Below the pieces are notes generated by a model, which was not told the DNA's origin, did not search any database, and was given only the letters and a program-made list of their open reading frames with translations. The position numbers and the translations under genes are program-made. Below are positions 16,200 to 24,851 of a DNA stretch of 64,000 bases, in pieces. The DNA is from UBA6144 sp964399165 (GTDB lineage: Bacteria > Bdellovibrionota > Bacteriovoracia > Bacteriovoracales > Bacteriovoracaceae): positions 90,107-154,106 of the forward strand of contig CAYNPO010000009.1 of the NCBI GenBank assembly GCA_964399165.1. Direction: 5' to 3'. The number at the start of each line of letters is the position of its first letter. Within the stretch, counting starts at the first letter, position 1.

Positions 16200-18275
16200 A
16201 TGCGTTACCCGCCAGAGAAGGCCCAGCCGTATCTCTTTCACCAGATGGTCCAGATCGCCAAAGCGATGCTGCTCTTGGCGGCCCTGCAAATGCTGGCTCG
16301 CTTCTTCTTCATCGGGATGTTCACGGAGCTGGTGGCGCTCAAGCGCAACCTGGGCGAGACCTTCCAGGCCCTGTTCCTCGGATTTCGCTATGATCTCATC
16401 CCAGCGGCTTACCTAGCCGCCCCCCCCTTCCTCCTCGCTTGCAGCGGTTTCGCCCTCCCACGGGAAGGGTGGCTGCACTTCATCGCGCGCTTCAACCGTT
16501 GGTGGTTTGCCGCTGGTTTCCTTCTGCTATTCGCCATCGCCTTCGGTGACCTGGCGTTCTACTCGCATTTCCAGGAACACATCAACGTGCTGTTCTTCGG
16601 GGTATGGGAGGACGACACCGCGGCCCTCCTGACGTCCATCCGCAAGAACTACCGCCTGGGCCTGTGGCTCCCCCTCATGGCCCTGGGCTGTGGACTGGTG
16701 GTGTGGCTGCTGGGCCGCATGTTCAAGCGCCAGCGCATCGACCTGTACTACGCGCACCCCATGGCACGGGAAGAACTCGGTGTCGTCAGCGTGGCCGGGA
16801 TCGTGGTGCTGGCCTTCCTCGCGCGCGGAAACTTCACCCGCCTCCCCCTGTCCATCGAGGACGCGCACATCTCGGAAGTAGAGGCCATCAACGAGCTGAG
16901 CGTCAACGGCGTTATCGCCCTCAACCGGGCCATGCGCGTGCGCCGGGATTTCGGTACCAAGGACGCCCACCACCTGCGGGTCCAGGGGTATCAGGACATC
17001 GGTCAGGCCTTGGAGGACCTCCACGCCTTTCGGGGTGAGACGGGCATGGCCACCGAGCCGGGACTGCCGGCGCTCAAGCGGAAAACCCCACCTAATCCCG
17101 TCGCCGCCGCCACCCGCCCCCATGTGGTGGTGTTCGTCATGGAGAGTTTCGGCTCCTACTGGTGGCCCTACGAGAAACAACTCCCGTTCCTAGACAGCTT
17201 CCGGGTCCACACCGAACAAGACCACCTTTTCCTCAACTTTCTTTCGGCCGAAAACGGCACCATCGGGAGCGTGGTGGCCCTGGCCAGCAACCTACCGCTG
17301 AGGCCAGGAGCGCGTTTCCTCTCGGAAGGGGAGTACATGCGTACCCCACTGGCCTCCGGCGCGCATCTTCCCTACAAGCGGGCGGGCTACACCACGCGCT
17401 TCCTCTACGGCGGGAAACTAGGCTGGCGCCAATTGGGCTCCTACCTTCAAGGCCAGAACTGGGACGTGCTGGAAGGTGCGGATCAGCTCAAGGAGAAATT
17501 CGGACCCGAGGAATTCGGTCCGGGCAAGGACACCGGCAACGAGTGGGGACTCTATGACGAGTACCTCTTCCGTCACGTAGCCAACGAGCTCCGGGATGCC
17601 AAGACCCCTCAGTTCTTCCTGGTGCTCACCACCTCGAACCATCCTCCCTACGAGACCCCCGGGACCTTCAAGCCCGAGGGGCTCTCCAGGATCCCGCCCG
17701 AGCTGGTCCCCTTGTTCAGCAAATCACCGGCTGACGCTCTCATGCGCTTTCGGACCCTCCAGTACGCCAACCGCCAGCTGGGCGATTTCCTCACGGCCCT
17801 CAAGACGGGCCCTCAGAAGGATGGGGTGGTGGTAGCGGCCACCGGCGACCATTCCTTCTGGGTGGGCAAGGACGAGGGTGCCGCCGGCATCGCTCGCAAG
17901 TTCGGCGTGCCCTTCTACCTCTACCTGCCCCAGGCCCTGAGGCCCGCAACCTGGGATCCCCAGCGTTGGGGCAGCCACACCGACATCATGCCCACGCTCT
18001 ACCACCGCACCCTTTCCGAAGCCGAGTACTGGGCCTTCGGCCTGGACATGTTCGGAGCTAAAGGCGCGGCCCTCAACAGCCACGGCTTGGTAGTCAGCGC
18101 CGACGGCGCTGTGCTGTCCGGTAGGCCATATTGCTGGGATGAGAAAGGCGAGCGCTGGCTCAAGGCCTGCGAGACGGATCCGGCCAAGGAGCTGCTGCGC
18201 AACTACCAGCGGGCGATGATCGGGCTCACTGATGAGTTCTTGCGCGCCAACGCCGCGGGCGCCATCGCGCCCTGA
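16200..18275 (+). CDS. LTA-synthase-like sulfatase-fold membrane enzyme
   Basis: 691 residues, inner membrane with a periplasmic catalytic domain. Five hydrophobic helices occupy about residues 20-200. The alkaline-phosphatase/sulfatase fold then shows VVVFVMESFGSYW (metal Glu), NGTIGSVVALASNLP (Thr nucleophile), LVLTTSNHPPYETP and VVAATGDHSFW (metal Asp-His). This is the plan of LtaS/OpgB/phosphoglycerol transferases, which move phosphoglycerol or phosphoethanolamine groups onto glycans or lipids. Gram-negative relatives decorate periplasmic glucans. Start ATG 16200 has AGGAAGG upstream. The acceptor is unknown. Confidence 0.85.
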   Translation: MRYPPEKAQPYLFHQMVQIAKAMLLLAALQMLARFFFIGMFTELVALKRNLGETFQALFLGFRYDLIPAAYLAAPPFLLACSGFALPREGWLHFIARFNRWWFAAGFLLLFAIAFGDLAFYSHFQEHINVLFFGVWEDDTAALLTSIRKNYRLGLWLPLMALGCGLVVWLLGRMFKRQRIDLYYAHPMAREELGVVSVAGIVVLAFLARGNFTRLPLSIEDAHISEVEAINELSVNGVIALNRAMRVRRDFGTKDAHHLRVQGYQDIGQALEDLHAFRGETGMATEPGLPALKRKTPPNPVAAATRPHVVVFVMESFGSYWWPYEKQLPFLDSFRVHTEQDHLFLNFLSAENGTIGSVVALASNLPLRPGARFLSEGEYMRTPLASGAHLPYKRAGYTTRFLYGGKLGWRQLGSYLQGQNWDVLEGADQLKEKFGPEEFGPGKDTGNEWGLYDEYLFRHVANELRDAKTPQFFLVLTTSNHPPYETPGTFKPEGLSRIPPELVPLFSKSPADALMRFRTLQYANRQLGDFLTALKTGPQKDGVVVAATGDHSFWVGKDEGAAGIARKFGVPFYLYLPQALRPATWDPQRWGSHTDIMPTLYHRTLSEAEYWAFGLDMFGAKGAALNSHGLVVSADGAVLSGRPYCWDEKGERWLKACETDPAKELLRNYQRAMIGLTDEFLRANAAGAIAP

Positions 18276-18355
18276 GCATCTTTTACAGGGTCTCCTAGTA
18301 CATCTGGATGTAACACGCGCCTCCTTGGTAGCTGGATTCCCTATAAGGAGTCCTC

Positions 18356-18889
18356 ATGAAAAAGATGATTTTCCCGCTTTTGCTCGCCCTTTCCACCGCT
18401 GCGTCGGCCAGTGAGTGTTTCACCAAGGTGGATACCGCGCCCGCCCTCGACCGCGTGGTGCAGAGGCTCCAATCCTTTATTAACGCGGAAGGCATGCGTG
18501 GTCTGGTCCATTTTCGCATCGAGACCTTCGAGTGGGACCGGCAAGCGTGCAACCAGACCGAGTTCCTTCGCGCCGCCGCCGATTCCAACCGTGATGATGA
18601 AAACCACGTGTGGGAGGACTTCGGCATCGACACCCGCCGTAACGTCCGGGACTACACCGGCAGCTTCTACAAGGACTACGCCTTCGCCGACTGGTTTGCC
18701 CGCCCCGACGTGAACGCCGAGAAGGAAATCTATAATCACATCTACGCGATTATCCCAAGCTTGGCCCGCGGCTGGCGCTACCTGTATTACACCCGCACCG
18801 ATGGAAGCTCCAACTCGGAAGTCGGCGCCATCGTGTTCAGCCCGGACTGGGATCAGCAGTTCAAGATCTACTTCCTCGAGAACAACTAG
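18356..18889 (+). CDS. Secreted protein of unknown function, 177 residues
   Basis: A Sec signal peptide (MKKMIFPLLLALSTAASA) is followed by SECF at the mature end. The mature domain is compact and acidic, rich in aromatic residues (HFRIETFEWDR, NHVWEDFGIDT, DYTGSFYKDYAFADWF, RGWRYLYYTRTDGSSNSEVG) and ends IYFLENN. Two cysteines in the mature part could form a disulfide. Clear ribosome site TAAGGAGT before ATG 18356. Gene is alone, with no partner on its strand; it overlaps aroC convergently by four bases. I do not recognise a family. Confidence 0.75.
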   Translation: MKKMIFPLLLALSTAASASECFTKVDTAPALDRVVQRLQSFINAEGMRGLVHFRIETFEWDRQACNQTEFLRAAADSNRDDENHVWEDFGIDTRRNVRDYTGSFYKDYAFADWFARPDVNAEKEIYNHIYAIIPSLARGWRYLYYTRTDGSSNSEVGAIVFSPDWDQQFKIYFLENN

Positions 18890-19866
18890 CCTTGGTAGGC
18901 GCGCTGGCGGAGGACATGGTCCGCCAGCACCGCTTTGGCCATGGCTTCCACCACGGGTAGAACCCGTGGGAGAAGGCAAGGGTCGTGGCGACCTTGCTGG
19001 GCCTTCTCGCCTACGGTGGAAGGCGCTTTGAACGCCACTCGCATCACAAGCGGGCCTCCGTTGCTGATGCCGCCTTCCATTCCACCGAAGTGGGAAGGCT
19101 GGGAGGAGAGTGCGCTGCCGGCGAGCTTGGTGGCGCCGAAGCCCGAGCCGATTTCGACTCCGAGGCAGCCCGGGAGGGAAAGCATGGCTTTGCCCAGGTC
19201 GGCTTTGAGCTTATCAAATGCCGGCTCGCCGAGACCCGCGGGTACGCCCTCCACCACTAGGCCAACAACGCCTCCGGCGGATTCGCCCTTGGACTTGCAG
19301 TCGAGGAGGAAGGCCTCCGCCTGGGCCGAGACGCCGGCATTCGTGAAGCCTAGCGCAGTCCGTTCGCTTCCGGGGGCGGCGGCGCCGTTCTCGAAGGCGC
19401 CAATCGAGTCGCTCCAAGCATAGGCGCGCATACTCGGCGAGATGAGTCCGGCGAAGTAGCCTGCGATCACGCGCGCCACGGTTTCCCGGCCGGAGGCGCG
19501 CCCACCACCGCGGGGATCGCGGATACCGTACTTTTGCTCCGTGGTCTTGTCCGCGTGCCCTGGGCGCGCCGGCATGTCCTTGTAGTCTTCCGAACGCTGG
19601 TCGGTGTTTCTCACCACCACGGCTATGGGCGTGCCCAGAGTTTTTCCATGGTAAATCCCCGAGAGGATCTCCGGCTCGTCGGCCTCCTTGCGGGCGGTGG
19701 TGAAGGCGCTCTGGCCAGGGGCGCGGCGGGCCAGCTCGCGTTTTAAGTCTTCGAGGGAGAAGTCCAGGTTCCCCGGCACCCCGTCGATGACGACCCCCAT
19801 GGCCGGTCCGTGGGACTCCCCGAAGCTGGTGAAGGAGAACATCTTCCCGAACGAGTTACCGCGCAT
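18886..19866 (-). CDS. aroC: Chorismate synthase
   Basis: FMN-dependent enzyme that makes chorismate from 5-enolpyruvylshikimate-3-phosphate. 326 residues, somewhat short for the family (about 350-390). Conserved blocks are intact: N-terminal GNSFGKMFSFTSFGESHGPAMG, RRAPGQSAFTTARKEAD, RPGHADKTTEQKYGIRDPRGGGRASGRETVARVIAG, and SHFGGMEGGISNGGPLVMRVAFK. Start ATG 19866 lies 11 bases inside the lipB end, so it should be translated with it. lipA-lipB-aroC form one minus-strand unit, mixing lipoate and aromatic synthesis. Confidence 0.95.
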   Translation of the reverse strand: MRGNSFGKMFSFTSFGESHGPAMGVVIDGVPGNLDFSLEDLKRELARRAPGQSAFTTARKEADEPEILSGIYHGKTLGTPIAVVVRNTDQRSEDYKDMPARPGHADKTTEQKYGIRDPRGGGRASGRETVARVIAGYFAGLISPSMRAYAWSDSIGAFENGAAAPGSERTALGFTNAGVSAQAEAFLLDCKSKGESAGGVVGLVVEGVPAGLGEPAFDKLKADLGKAMLSLPGCLGVEIGSGFGATKLAGSALSSQPSHFGGMEGGISNGGPLVMRVAFKAPSTVGEKAQQGRHDPCLLPRVLPVVEAMAKAVLADHVLRQRAYQG

Positions 19867-20542
19867 GGAAAAACCTTTGGGTGACTTCCGTCAGCAGGTC
19901 CGCGGGCCCTAGCGGGCGGCCGGTGACCTCCTCGACGGATGTGTAGGTGGAAAAGCTCATCCCACAGGGGGAAAAGCGGGTGAGTTTTTGTTTAAGATCT
20001 TCGAAGCGGGACACGTTGAGAGCGAGCCCATGCTGGGTCACCATGCGGTCAACGGCGATGCCCACGCTGGCGAGCTTCTTCGGGCCCTGCCAGAGGCCCA
20101 GTAAGTCGCGCTCATGCTCCAGTCCGTATATCCCCCGCTCTTCCAGTGCGCCCTTCACCGAAATGAGCAGCCGGTCCACCAAGGTGGAAAGGCCCAGCCG
20201 TTGGGGATGGAGCTTCACGATGGGGTAAAGGATGAGCTGCCCCGGATGGTGGAAGGTCAAGCCGCCGCCTCGCTCGATCTGGAACAACGGTACCGGCAAG
20301 TCCATGCCGGGCGTGGGCTTGAAGTCCTCCAGCTCGAAGGCCTGCCCCTTCTTAGGTTTCTGCAGGCCGCGGCCGTTCGTGAGCACGTCGGGATGGGAAC
20401 AGGCAATGAGCCACTTCTCGCCAGTCTCGCGCACCCGCTGGGCGGTTTGTTTCTGAAACTCCCAGGCAGCCTCGTAGTCCCAATCCCAACCCACCGCGAG
20501 GGTCCAGTCACCCACGCAGGTGATGGAGAGGGAGGAGTTCAC
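19856..20542 (-). CDS. lipB: Octanoyltransferase (lipoate biosynthesis)
   Basis: Moves octanoyl from ACP to lipoyl domains. 228 residues. The family signature GGGLTFHHPGQLILYP carries an His-His variant of the usual HGPGQ, and the lysine of KKLASVGIAVDRMVTQHGLALNV and the cysteine in RFSPCGMSF are the catalytic pair. Start GTG 20542 overlaps the lipA stop by four bases (GTGA). Its lipoylated targets would include 2-oxo acid dehydrogenase E2 components, such as the partner of the E1 encoded at 33.3 kb, and GcvH. Confidence 0.92.
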   Translation of the reverse strand: MNSSLSITCVGDWTLAVGWDWDYEAAWEFQKQTAQRVRETGEKWLIACSHPDVLTNGRGLQKPKKGQAFELEDFKPTPGMDLPVPLFQIERGGGLTFHHPGQLILYPIVKLHPQRLGLSTLVDRLLISVKGALEERGIYGLEHERDLLGLWQGPKKLASVGIAVDRMVTQHGLALNVSRFEDLKQKLTRFSPCGMSFSTYTSVEEVTGRPLGPADLLTEVTQRFFHAR

Positions 20543-21435
20543 GGGACGTCGGCGTATTCCAGGAAGTCCGCCGCTTTGTAGGAAGAGCGCACCAGGGGGC
20601 CCGAAGCGACGAACTTGAAGCCGAGCTTCTCGGCCATGCGCTTGAGCTCGGTGAACTCGTCGGGGGTGTAGAAACGCTTCACGTCCAGGTGTCGCTTGGA
20701 GGGTTGCAGGTACTGGCCGAAGGTCACGATGTCGCAACCCACACGGCGCAGGTCTTCCAGGGTTTCCTGGATTTCCTGCCAGGTCTCCCCGTGGCCGACC
20801 TGGATGGAGGTCTTGGTCTGGATGTGGGGATAGTTCTTTTTGTAGAAGGCGAGGCAAGCGAGGGTCTTGTCGTAGCCGGCCCGGGGGTCGCGCACGGGAT
20901 GGGTTAGTCGGCGCACTGTTTCCACGTTCTGGGCGATGACGAACGGCTGGCTCTCGGCCAGCGTGCGCATGTGCTCCTCGATGCCGGCAAAGTCGGGGAT
21001 GAGGACTTCCACTTTGGTGTCCGGGTGCGCCTCGCGCACGCGCCTGACCACGGCCGCGAAATGGCCGGAGCCGTGGTCAGGGACGTCGTCCCGGTCCACG
21101 CTGGTGATGACAACGTACTTGAGGGACATGAGCCCCACCATGGTGGCGGAGTTCTCGATTTCCTCGTGATTGATGAAGCCCTTGGGGTTGCCGGTCTTCA
21201 CGTGGCAGAACTTGCACGCGCGGGTGCAGGTGTCACCGAGGATCATGATGGTGGCCGTGCGGGCGCTCCAGCATTCGGAGATGTTGGGGCACTTGGCCTC
21301 TTCACACACGGTGGATAGGCCCCGGGCCCGCAGGTTGTCCCGGATGTCCTTGAAATCCTCCCCCTGGGGTAGGGGGACCTTCAGCCATTCAGGCTTTCTC
21401 TGGTAGGTTTCCCGGTCGAAGTAGGTGACGGCCAT
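20539..21435 (-). CDS. lipA: Lipoyl synthase
   Basis: Radical-SAM enzyme that inserts two sulfurs into octanoyl groups. 298 residues. The auxiliary iron-sulfur cluster ligands are Cys44, Cys49 and Cys55 (CEEAKCPNISEC), the radical-SAM cluster uses CTRACKFC (Cys70, 74, 77), and the C-terminal RSSY motif is present. First gene of lipA-lipB-aroC. The start ATG 21435 has no long untranslated leader in view; a promoter should lie between 21436 and the ABC gene end at 21457 or further inside it, so readthrough from the ABC gene is possible. Confidence 0.95.
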   Translation of the reverse strand: MAVTYFDRETYQRKPEWLKVPLPQGEDFKDIRDNLRARGLSTVCEEAKCPNISECWSARTATIMILGDTCTRACKFCHVKTGNPKGFINHEEIENSATMVGLMSLKYVVITSVDRDDVPDHGSGHFAAVVRRVREAHPDTKVEVLIPDFAGIEEHMRTLAESQPFVIAQNVETVRRLTHPVRDPRAGYDKTLACLAFYKKNYPHIQTKTSIQVGHGETWQEIQETLEDLRRVGCDIVTFGQYLQPSKRHLDVKRFYTPDEFTELKRMAEKLGFKFVASGPLVRSSYKAADFLEYADVP

Positions 21436-21456
21436 AGAAGCGGTGTACCACGTTTT

Positions 21457-22443
21457 TCACAGGCAATCGACGCCTATCGCCTGGCCCAGGTCTACGGAAA
21501 AACGCAGCTCCTTGAGAGGGGGCAGGGGACCCCGCCACTCCATCTCCCAGGACGCCTGGTGGCAGGTGACGGCGAGGAGGCTGGAATGTCCGCGGAAACG
21601 GCTTTCCGTCACTTCCCCGAGCCAGGGGCCATGGGGATCAGGATGGAAAGCGTGGGGCGGAATGGCCATGACCACCCGGGTTTTGTCCGAGGCGACGCCT
21701 TGGGAGTCCCAGGGTCCAAAGGGTGTCTGCCAGGCCTGGGCGGGGGAGGGGCGGCCCACGTTCACCAAATTGGTGTGCCCCAGGAAGCGCGCTGAGAAAA
21801 GCGTGCGGGGCCGGTGGAAAACCTCAGCCGGCGTTCCCACATGCTCCCATTTCCCGCAGTGGAGGATGGCCACGCGGTCGGCCCAGGCCAGGGCGTCTTC
21901 CGTGTGGTGCGTGACCCACACGGCGGTGATCTGGCGCTCACGCAGGTAGGGGCGTAGGTGAGCGAGGATGTCAGCGCGTGTGGGAGCGTCTAGATGGGCG
22001 AAAGGTTCATCCAGCAACAAAAGGTCCGGATGGTCGATGAGGGCGCCAGCGATTTTCACCCGCTGGAGGAGTCCCGAGGAGAGTTGTCCCGCTGGGAGCT
22101 TAAGTTGGAAGGTAAACTCCAGGGCGTCGGCCAGGTCGCGGGTGAGCTGCAACTTTTGTTCGGGGGTCAAGGCGCGCTTGATGCGTGAGGAGAGCCATTC
22201 ACCCACCAGCATGGCCGCAGGAGGATTCTCCCCGTTGTCGAGCCAAGCCGGGCGCTCGGCGCTGATGACCCGGCCCTTTTGGGGCGCGATGTCCCCTCGC
22301 AGCAGCCGCAACAGCGTGGTCTTCCCCGCGCCGTTGGGACCCATGACCGCGAGTAGCTCCCCGGGCAAAGGCTTGAGGTCCACGCCGTGGAGACCTGCGA
22401 TGCCCCGTGGATCAAACGAGAGGTGGACTCCTTCAAGCCGCAT
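21457..22443 (-). CDS. ABC transporter ATP-binding protein with TOBE-like tail
   Basis: 328 residues. Walker A GPNGAGKTTLLRL, Walker B LLLLDEPFAHLD and a switch His (VTHHTEDALAW) are intact. The signature reads LSSGLLQRVKIAGALI rather than the usual LSGGQ, an unusual change at the ATP-contact glycines. The last 100 residues (MAIPPHAFHPDP...) resemble the C-terminal regulatory TOBE domain of PotA/MalK/FbpC-type importers. No permease or binding protein is beside it, only a YdcZ-family transporter that it overlaps by 11 bases. ATG 22443 chosen as the first residue of the typical N-terminus. Substrate unknown. Confidence 0.78.
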   Translation of the reverse strand: MRLEGVHLSFDPRGIAGLHGVDLKPLPGELLAVMGPNGAGKTTLLRLLRGDIAPQKGRVISAERPAWLDNGENPPAAMLVGEWLSSRIKRALTPEQKLQLTRDLADALEFTFQLKLPAGQLSSGLLQRVKIAGALIDHPDLLLLDEPFAHLDAPTRADILAHLRPYLRERQITAVWVTHHTEDALAWADRVAILHCGKWEHVGTPAEVFHRPRTLFSARFLGHTNLVNVGRPSPAQAWQTPFGPWDSQGVASDKTRVVMAIPPHAFHPDPHGPWLGEVTESRFRGHSSLLAVTCHQASWEMEWRGPLPPLKELRFSVDLGQAIGVDCL

Positions 22444-22888
22444 TGGAAGTCCTGGTGAGGGCCCACAGGCCCAGCCCAAGGAGGATGATGCCGGCCACGC
22501 GCCAGCCATCCAGGGGGCGCACCGCCAAGTTGAACCACCCCTGGTGGTCCATGAGCACCGACATGAAAAGCTGGCCGGTGATGAAACCGGCCATCATCCC
22601 CAGCGCGCCGATCTTTGGAACGAGCATGAGGGCGGCGCTGACGAAGCAGGCGCCCAGAATTCCCCCGGACCAGGCCCACCAAGGCAGAGCAACGGCTTCA
22701 CGCCAGCGCGCGGCCCCAGGATTTTGTGCCAGCACGAAAAAGCCCAGGGCGATGGTACCTCCCAGGAAACTTAGGAAGGCGGCAAGGAGCGAGTGTTGTA
22801 GCGTCTGTCCCAGACGGGCATTGATGGCGGCCTGGATGGGCATCAGGGTGCCCACGAGAAAGGCGGCTAAGAGAGGGAAAGCCAGCAT
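22433..22888 (-). CDS. DMT superfamily transporter, YdcZ-type
   Basis: 151 residues with four to five hydrophobic helices, no signal peptide needed. The pattern MLAFPLLAAFLVGTLMPIQAAINARLG, FLSFLGGTIALG, WWAWSGGILGACFVSAALMLVPKIGALGMMAGFITGQLFMSVLMDHQGW matches the YdcZ/EamA-like small DMT proteins, which have a conserved Asn-Ala-Arg-Leu near the first helix. GAGGT upstream of ATG 22888. It is divergent from oxyR (70 bases) and leads into the ABC ATPase. Substrate unknown. Confidence 0.78.
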   Translation of the reverse strand: MLAFPLLAAFLVGTLMPIQAAINARLGQTLQHSLLAAFLSFLGGTIALGFFVLAQNPGAARWREAVALPWWAWSGGILGACFVSAALMLVPKIGALGMMAGFITGQLFMSVLMDHQGWFNLAVRPLDGWRVAGIILLGLGLWALTRTSNAA

Positions 22889-22957
22889 GGTGACCTCGCG
22901 CGGGTATCGTGGTTGAATGTCCCCATTATGCCCGTGGTGCCAGCGTAAGGAAACCCC

Positions 22958-23896
22958 ATGACCCTCACCCAACTCAAGTACATCCTCGCTGTGGAGCGCT
23001 GCCAGGGTTTCGTCCAGGCGGCCCGCGAGTGCCACATCACCCAGCCCACCCTGAGCATGCAGGTGCAGAAGCTCGAGGATTACCTGCAACTCGTGATATT
23101 CGACCGCGCTGTCTCGCCGGTGCGCCCCACCGCCGAAGGCAAGCGCATCCTGGAGATGGCCCGGGAGGTCGTGCACCGGGCGGACGCCCTGGAGGAAGCC
23201 GCGCGGGGAGCGCGGCAGGAAGTGGCGGGCGAGTTCCGTCTGGGCGTGATCCCCACACTGGCGCCTTACCTCTTGCCGCTTTTCATGGCGGATTTCGCCA
23301 AACGCTGTCCGCGGGTCCGTCTGCACGTCTACGAGTTCCAGACCGACGAGATCATGGAGCGCTTGCGCGAAGACAAGTTGGATGCGGGTCTCCTGGCCAC
23401 GCCCCTGGAAGCGAAGGACCTGCGCGAGGAACCGCTTTTCTACGAGCCTTTCTCGCTGCTCTTTTCTCCGGGCCACCAGCTTCTCAAGCAGGAAGCGGTC
23501 AGGGAAGAGGACCTCAGCCTGGACGAAGCCTGGCTACTCAAGGAAGGCCACTGTCTGCGGGCCCAGGCATTGCAGCTTTGCCAGGCCGGAACCTCCGCGG
23601 ACCGTCCGGTGTCTTTTGAAGGCGGCTCCCTGGAAACCCTGGTGCGCCTGGTGGAAGAGGGCAGGGGCTTCACCGTCCTGCCAGAGTTGGCGGCCCAGCG
23701 CCTGGGCGCCCCGGAGAAGAAGCGCTTGCGTCCATGGAAAGGCAAACGCCCGGTGCGGGAAATTTCTTTGGTGACCGGGCCCTTCGCCCTCCGCCACGCC
23801 ATCCAGCGGGCGTTGAAGGATTGTCTCATTTCCCATCTGCCGGCCGAGCTCCAGAAGAAAAACCGCGGCGATAAATTAGTGGAATTGGGCCCGTAG
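22958..23896 (+). CDS. oxyR: OxyR-type LysR regulator of oxidative stress
   Basis: 312-residue LysR transcription factor. The helix-turn-helix is at residues 18-38 (FVQAARECHITQPTLSMQVQKLE). The redox cysteines sit in LLKEGHCLRAQALQLC, giving Cys199 and Cys208, the same numbers as E. coli OxyR, so peroxide sensing by disulfide formation is expected. The HTH also holds a Cys25. It is divergent from the YdcZ-type transporter, with 70 bases between the starts, and may regulate that gene and itself; I see no clear LysR operator. Ends with an unusual basic-rich tail KKNRGDK. Confidence 0.9.
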   Translation: MTLTQLKYILAVERCQGFVQAARECHITQPTLSMQVQKLEDYLQLVIFDRAVSPVRPTAEGKRILEMAREVVHRADALEEAARGARQEVAGEFRLGVIPTLAPYLLPLFMADFAKRCPRVRLHVYEFQTDEIMERLREDKLDAGLLATPLEAKDLREEPLFYEPFSLLFSPGHQLLKQEAVREEDLSLDEAWLLKEGHCLRAQALQLCQAGTSADRPVSFEGGSLETLVRLVEEGRGFTVLPELAAQRLGAPEKKRLRPWKGKRPVREISLVTGPFALRHAIQRALKDCLISHLPAELQKKNRGDKLVELGP

Positions 23897-24013
23897 TCCG
23901 AGGAACTAACATTACCTGGTGTCACTTTGGGGTCTTTTCGGCCCGGAAATCCGGATGCTACTTCCTGCGTGAGTTCGATTGCGAACCCAACATCCAACCG
24001 CAGGAGTCCCCCC

Positions 24014-24739
24014 ATGATGAAGTACTTGGTCGCTTTGTTGATGGTCGTATCCAGCTTCGAAAGCTTCGCCCAACACCGTCGTGAAACCAGCCGCACTCGC
24101 GTCGGCAACAGCGGTGGAAACCGCGGCGGCGCCAGCCGTCCCGCTCCTTCACGCAACCACGACCGTCCCCGTACCACCCGTCCCAGCCCCCGTCCCGCTC
24201 CCCGTAGCGAGCCCGGCAGCGTCCATCGCCGTCCGGTTCCTGGACCCGGTCCCGTTCGCCGCGCTCCCGGCCCCGTGGTCGTGCGCCGTCATCCGGATAC
24301 TCCCGTGCGCCGCGCTCCCCGTCACCGCCGCAACCGCACCGTGATCATCGGCCACCGCCGCTACAACCCCCGCCCCTTCCCCGGCTACAACGCCGCCGTC
24401 TCCTTGGGCAACGTGCTGGTCACCGGCATCAACGACGCCAACTACGAGCAAGTTGATTCCTGCTCCTACGTCACCGGCGAAGGCCGCATTGGCGCCATCA
24501 AGCTGCGCGCCCTCAACGACGACGTGAACATCCACTCCGTGAGCGTGCGCTTCGAAGACGGCTCCGCCGTCGCTCTGCCCCTCCTCTCCGGTCACATCTA
24601 TGCCCGCGGTGAGACCGTATGGGCCGACTTGCCCGGTGCAGGCCGCTGCGTGGACAGCGTGCAGATCATCGGCTCCGACCTGGACTTCGGCCGCGGCGCC
24701 CGCGTCGAAATTCTGGGCATGGTCAGACGTCACCACTGA
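24014..24739 (+). CDS. Secreted Arg/Pro-rich beta-sandwich protein, paralog 1 of 3
   Basis: 241 residues. Signal peptide MMKYLVALLMVVSSFESFA, then a low-complexity linker of about 85 residues made of Arg, Pro and Ser (PRPAPRSEPG, VVVRRHPDTPVRRAPRHRRNR). The C-terminal domain of about 105 residues is shared by two neighbours: LGNVLVTG, YEQVDSCSYV, EGRIGAIKLRALNDDVNI, VSVRFEDGSAV, GETVWADLPGAGRCVDSVQI and VEILGMV. Two cysteines are fixed in all three. The fold resembles small beta-sandwich (DUF2541-like) secreted domains; function unknown. AGGAG before ATG 24014. Followed by an intrinsic terminator. Confidence 0.75.
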   Translation: MMKYLVALLMVVSSFESFAQHRRETSRTRVGNSGGNRGGASRPAPSRNHDRPRTTRPSPRPAPRSEPGSVHRRPVPGPGPVRRAPGPVVVRRHPDTPVRRAPRHRRNRTVIIGHRRYNPRPFPGYNAAVSLGNVLVTGINDANYEQVDSCSYVTGEGRIGAIKLRALNDDVNIHSVSVRFEDGSAVALPLLSGHIYARGETVWADLPGAGRCVDSVQIIGSDLDFGRGARVEILGMVRRHH

Positions 24740-24744
24740 ATTTG

Positions 24745-24780
24745 CTATGGGGGTGGGCGTGCCCGCTCCCATAGATTTTT
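24745..24780 (+). terminator. Intrinsic terminator after paralog 1
   Basis: Stem CTATGGGGGTGGGC (24745-24758) with GCCCGCTCCCATAG, two G-T pairs, followed by ATTTTT. Begins six bases after the stop. Confidence 0.8.
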
Positions 24781-24851
24781 CATATGGGTTGCGCTGAATT
24801 CTCCATGGTGTATGAAGCCAGTCCCTTCTCACCCTATTCCAGGAGGTCTCC

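Noticed and set aside
18281..18310. Sigma70 -35 box TTTACA in the repeated element
   Set aside because: No matching -10 at 16-18 bases in any of the copies.
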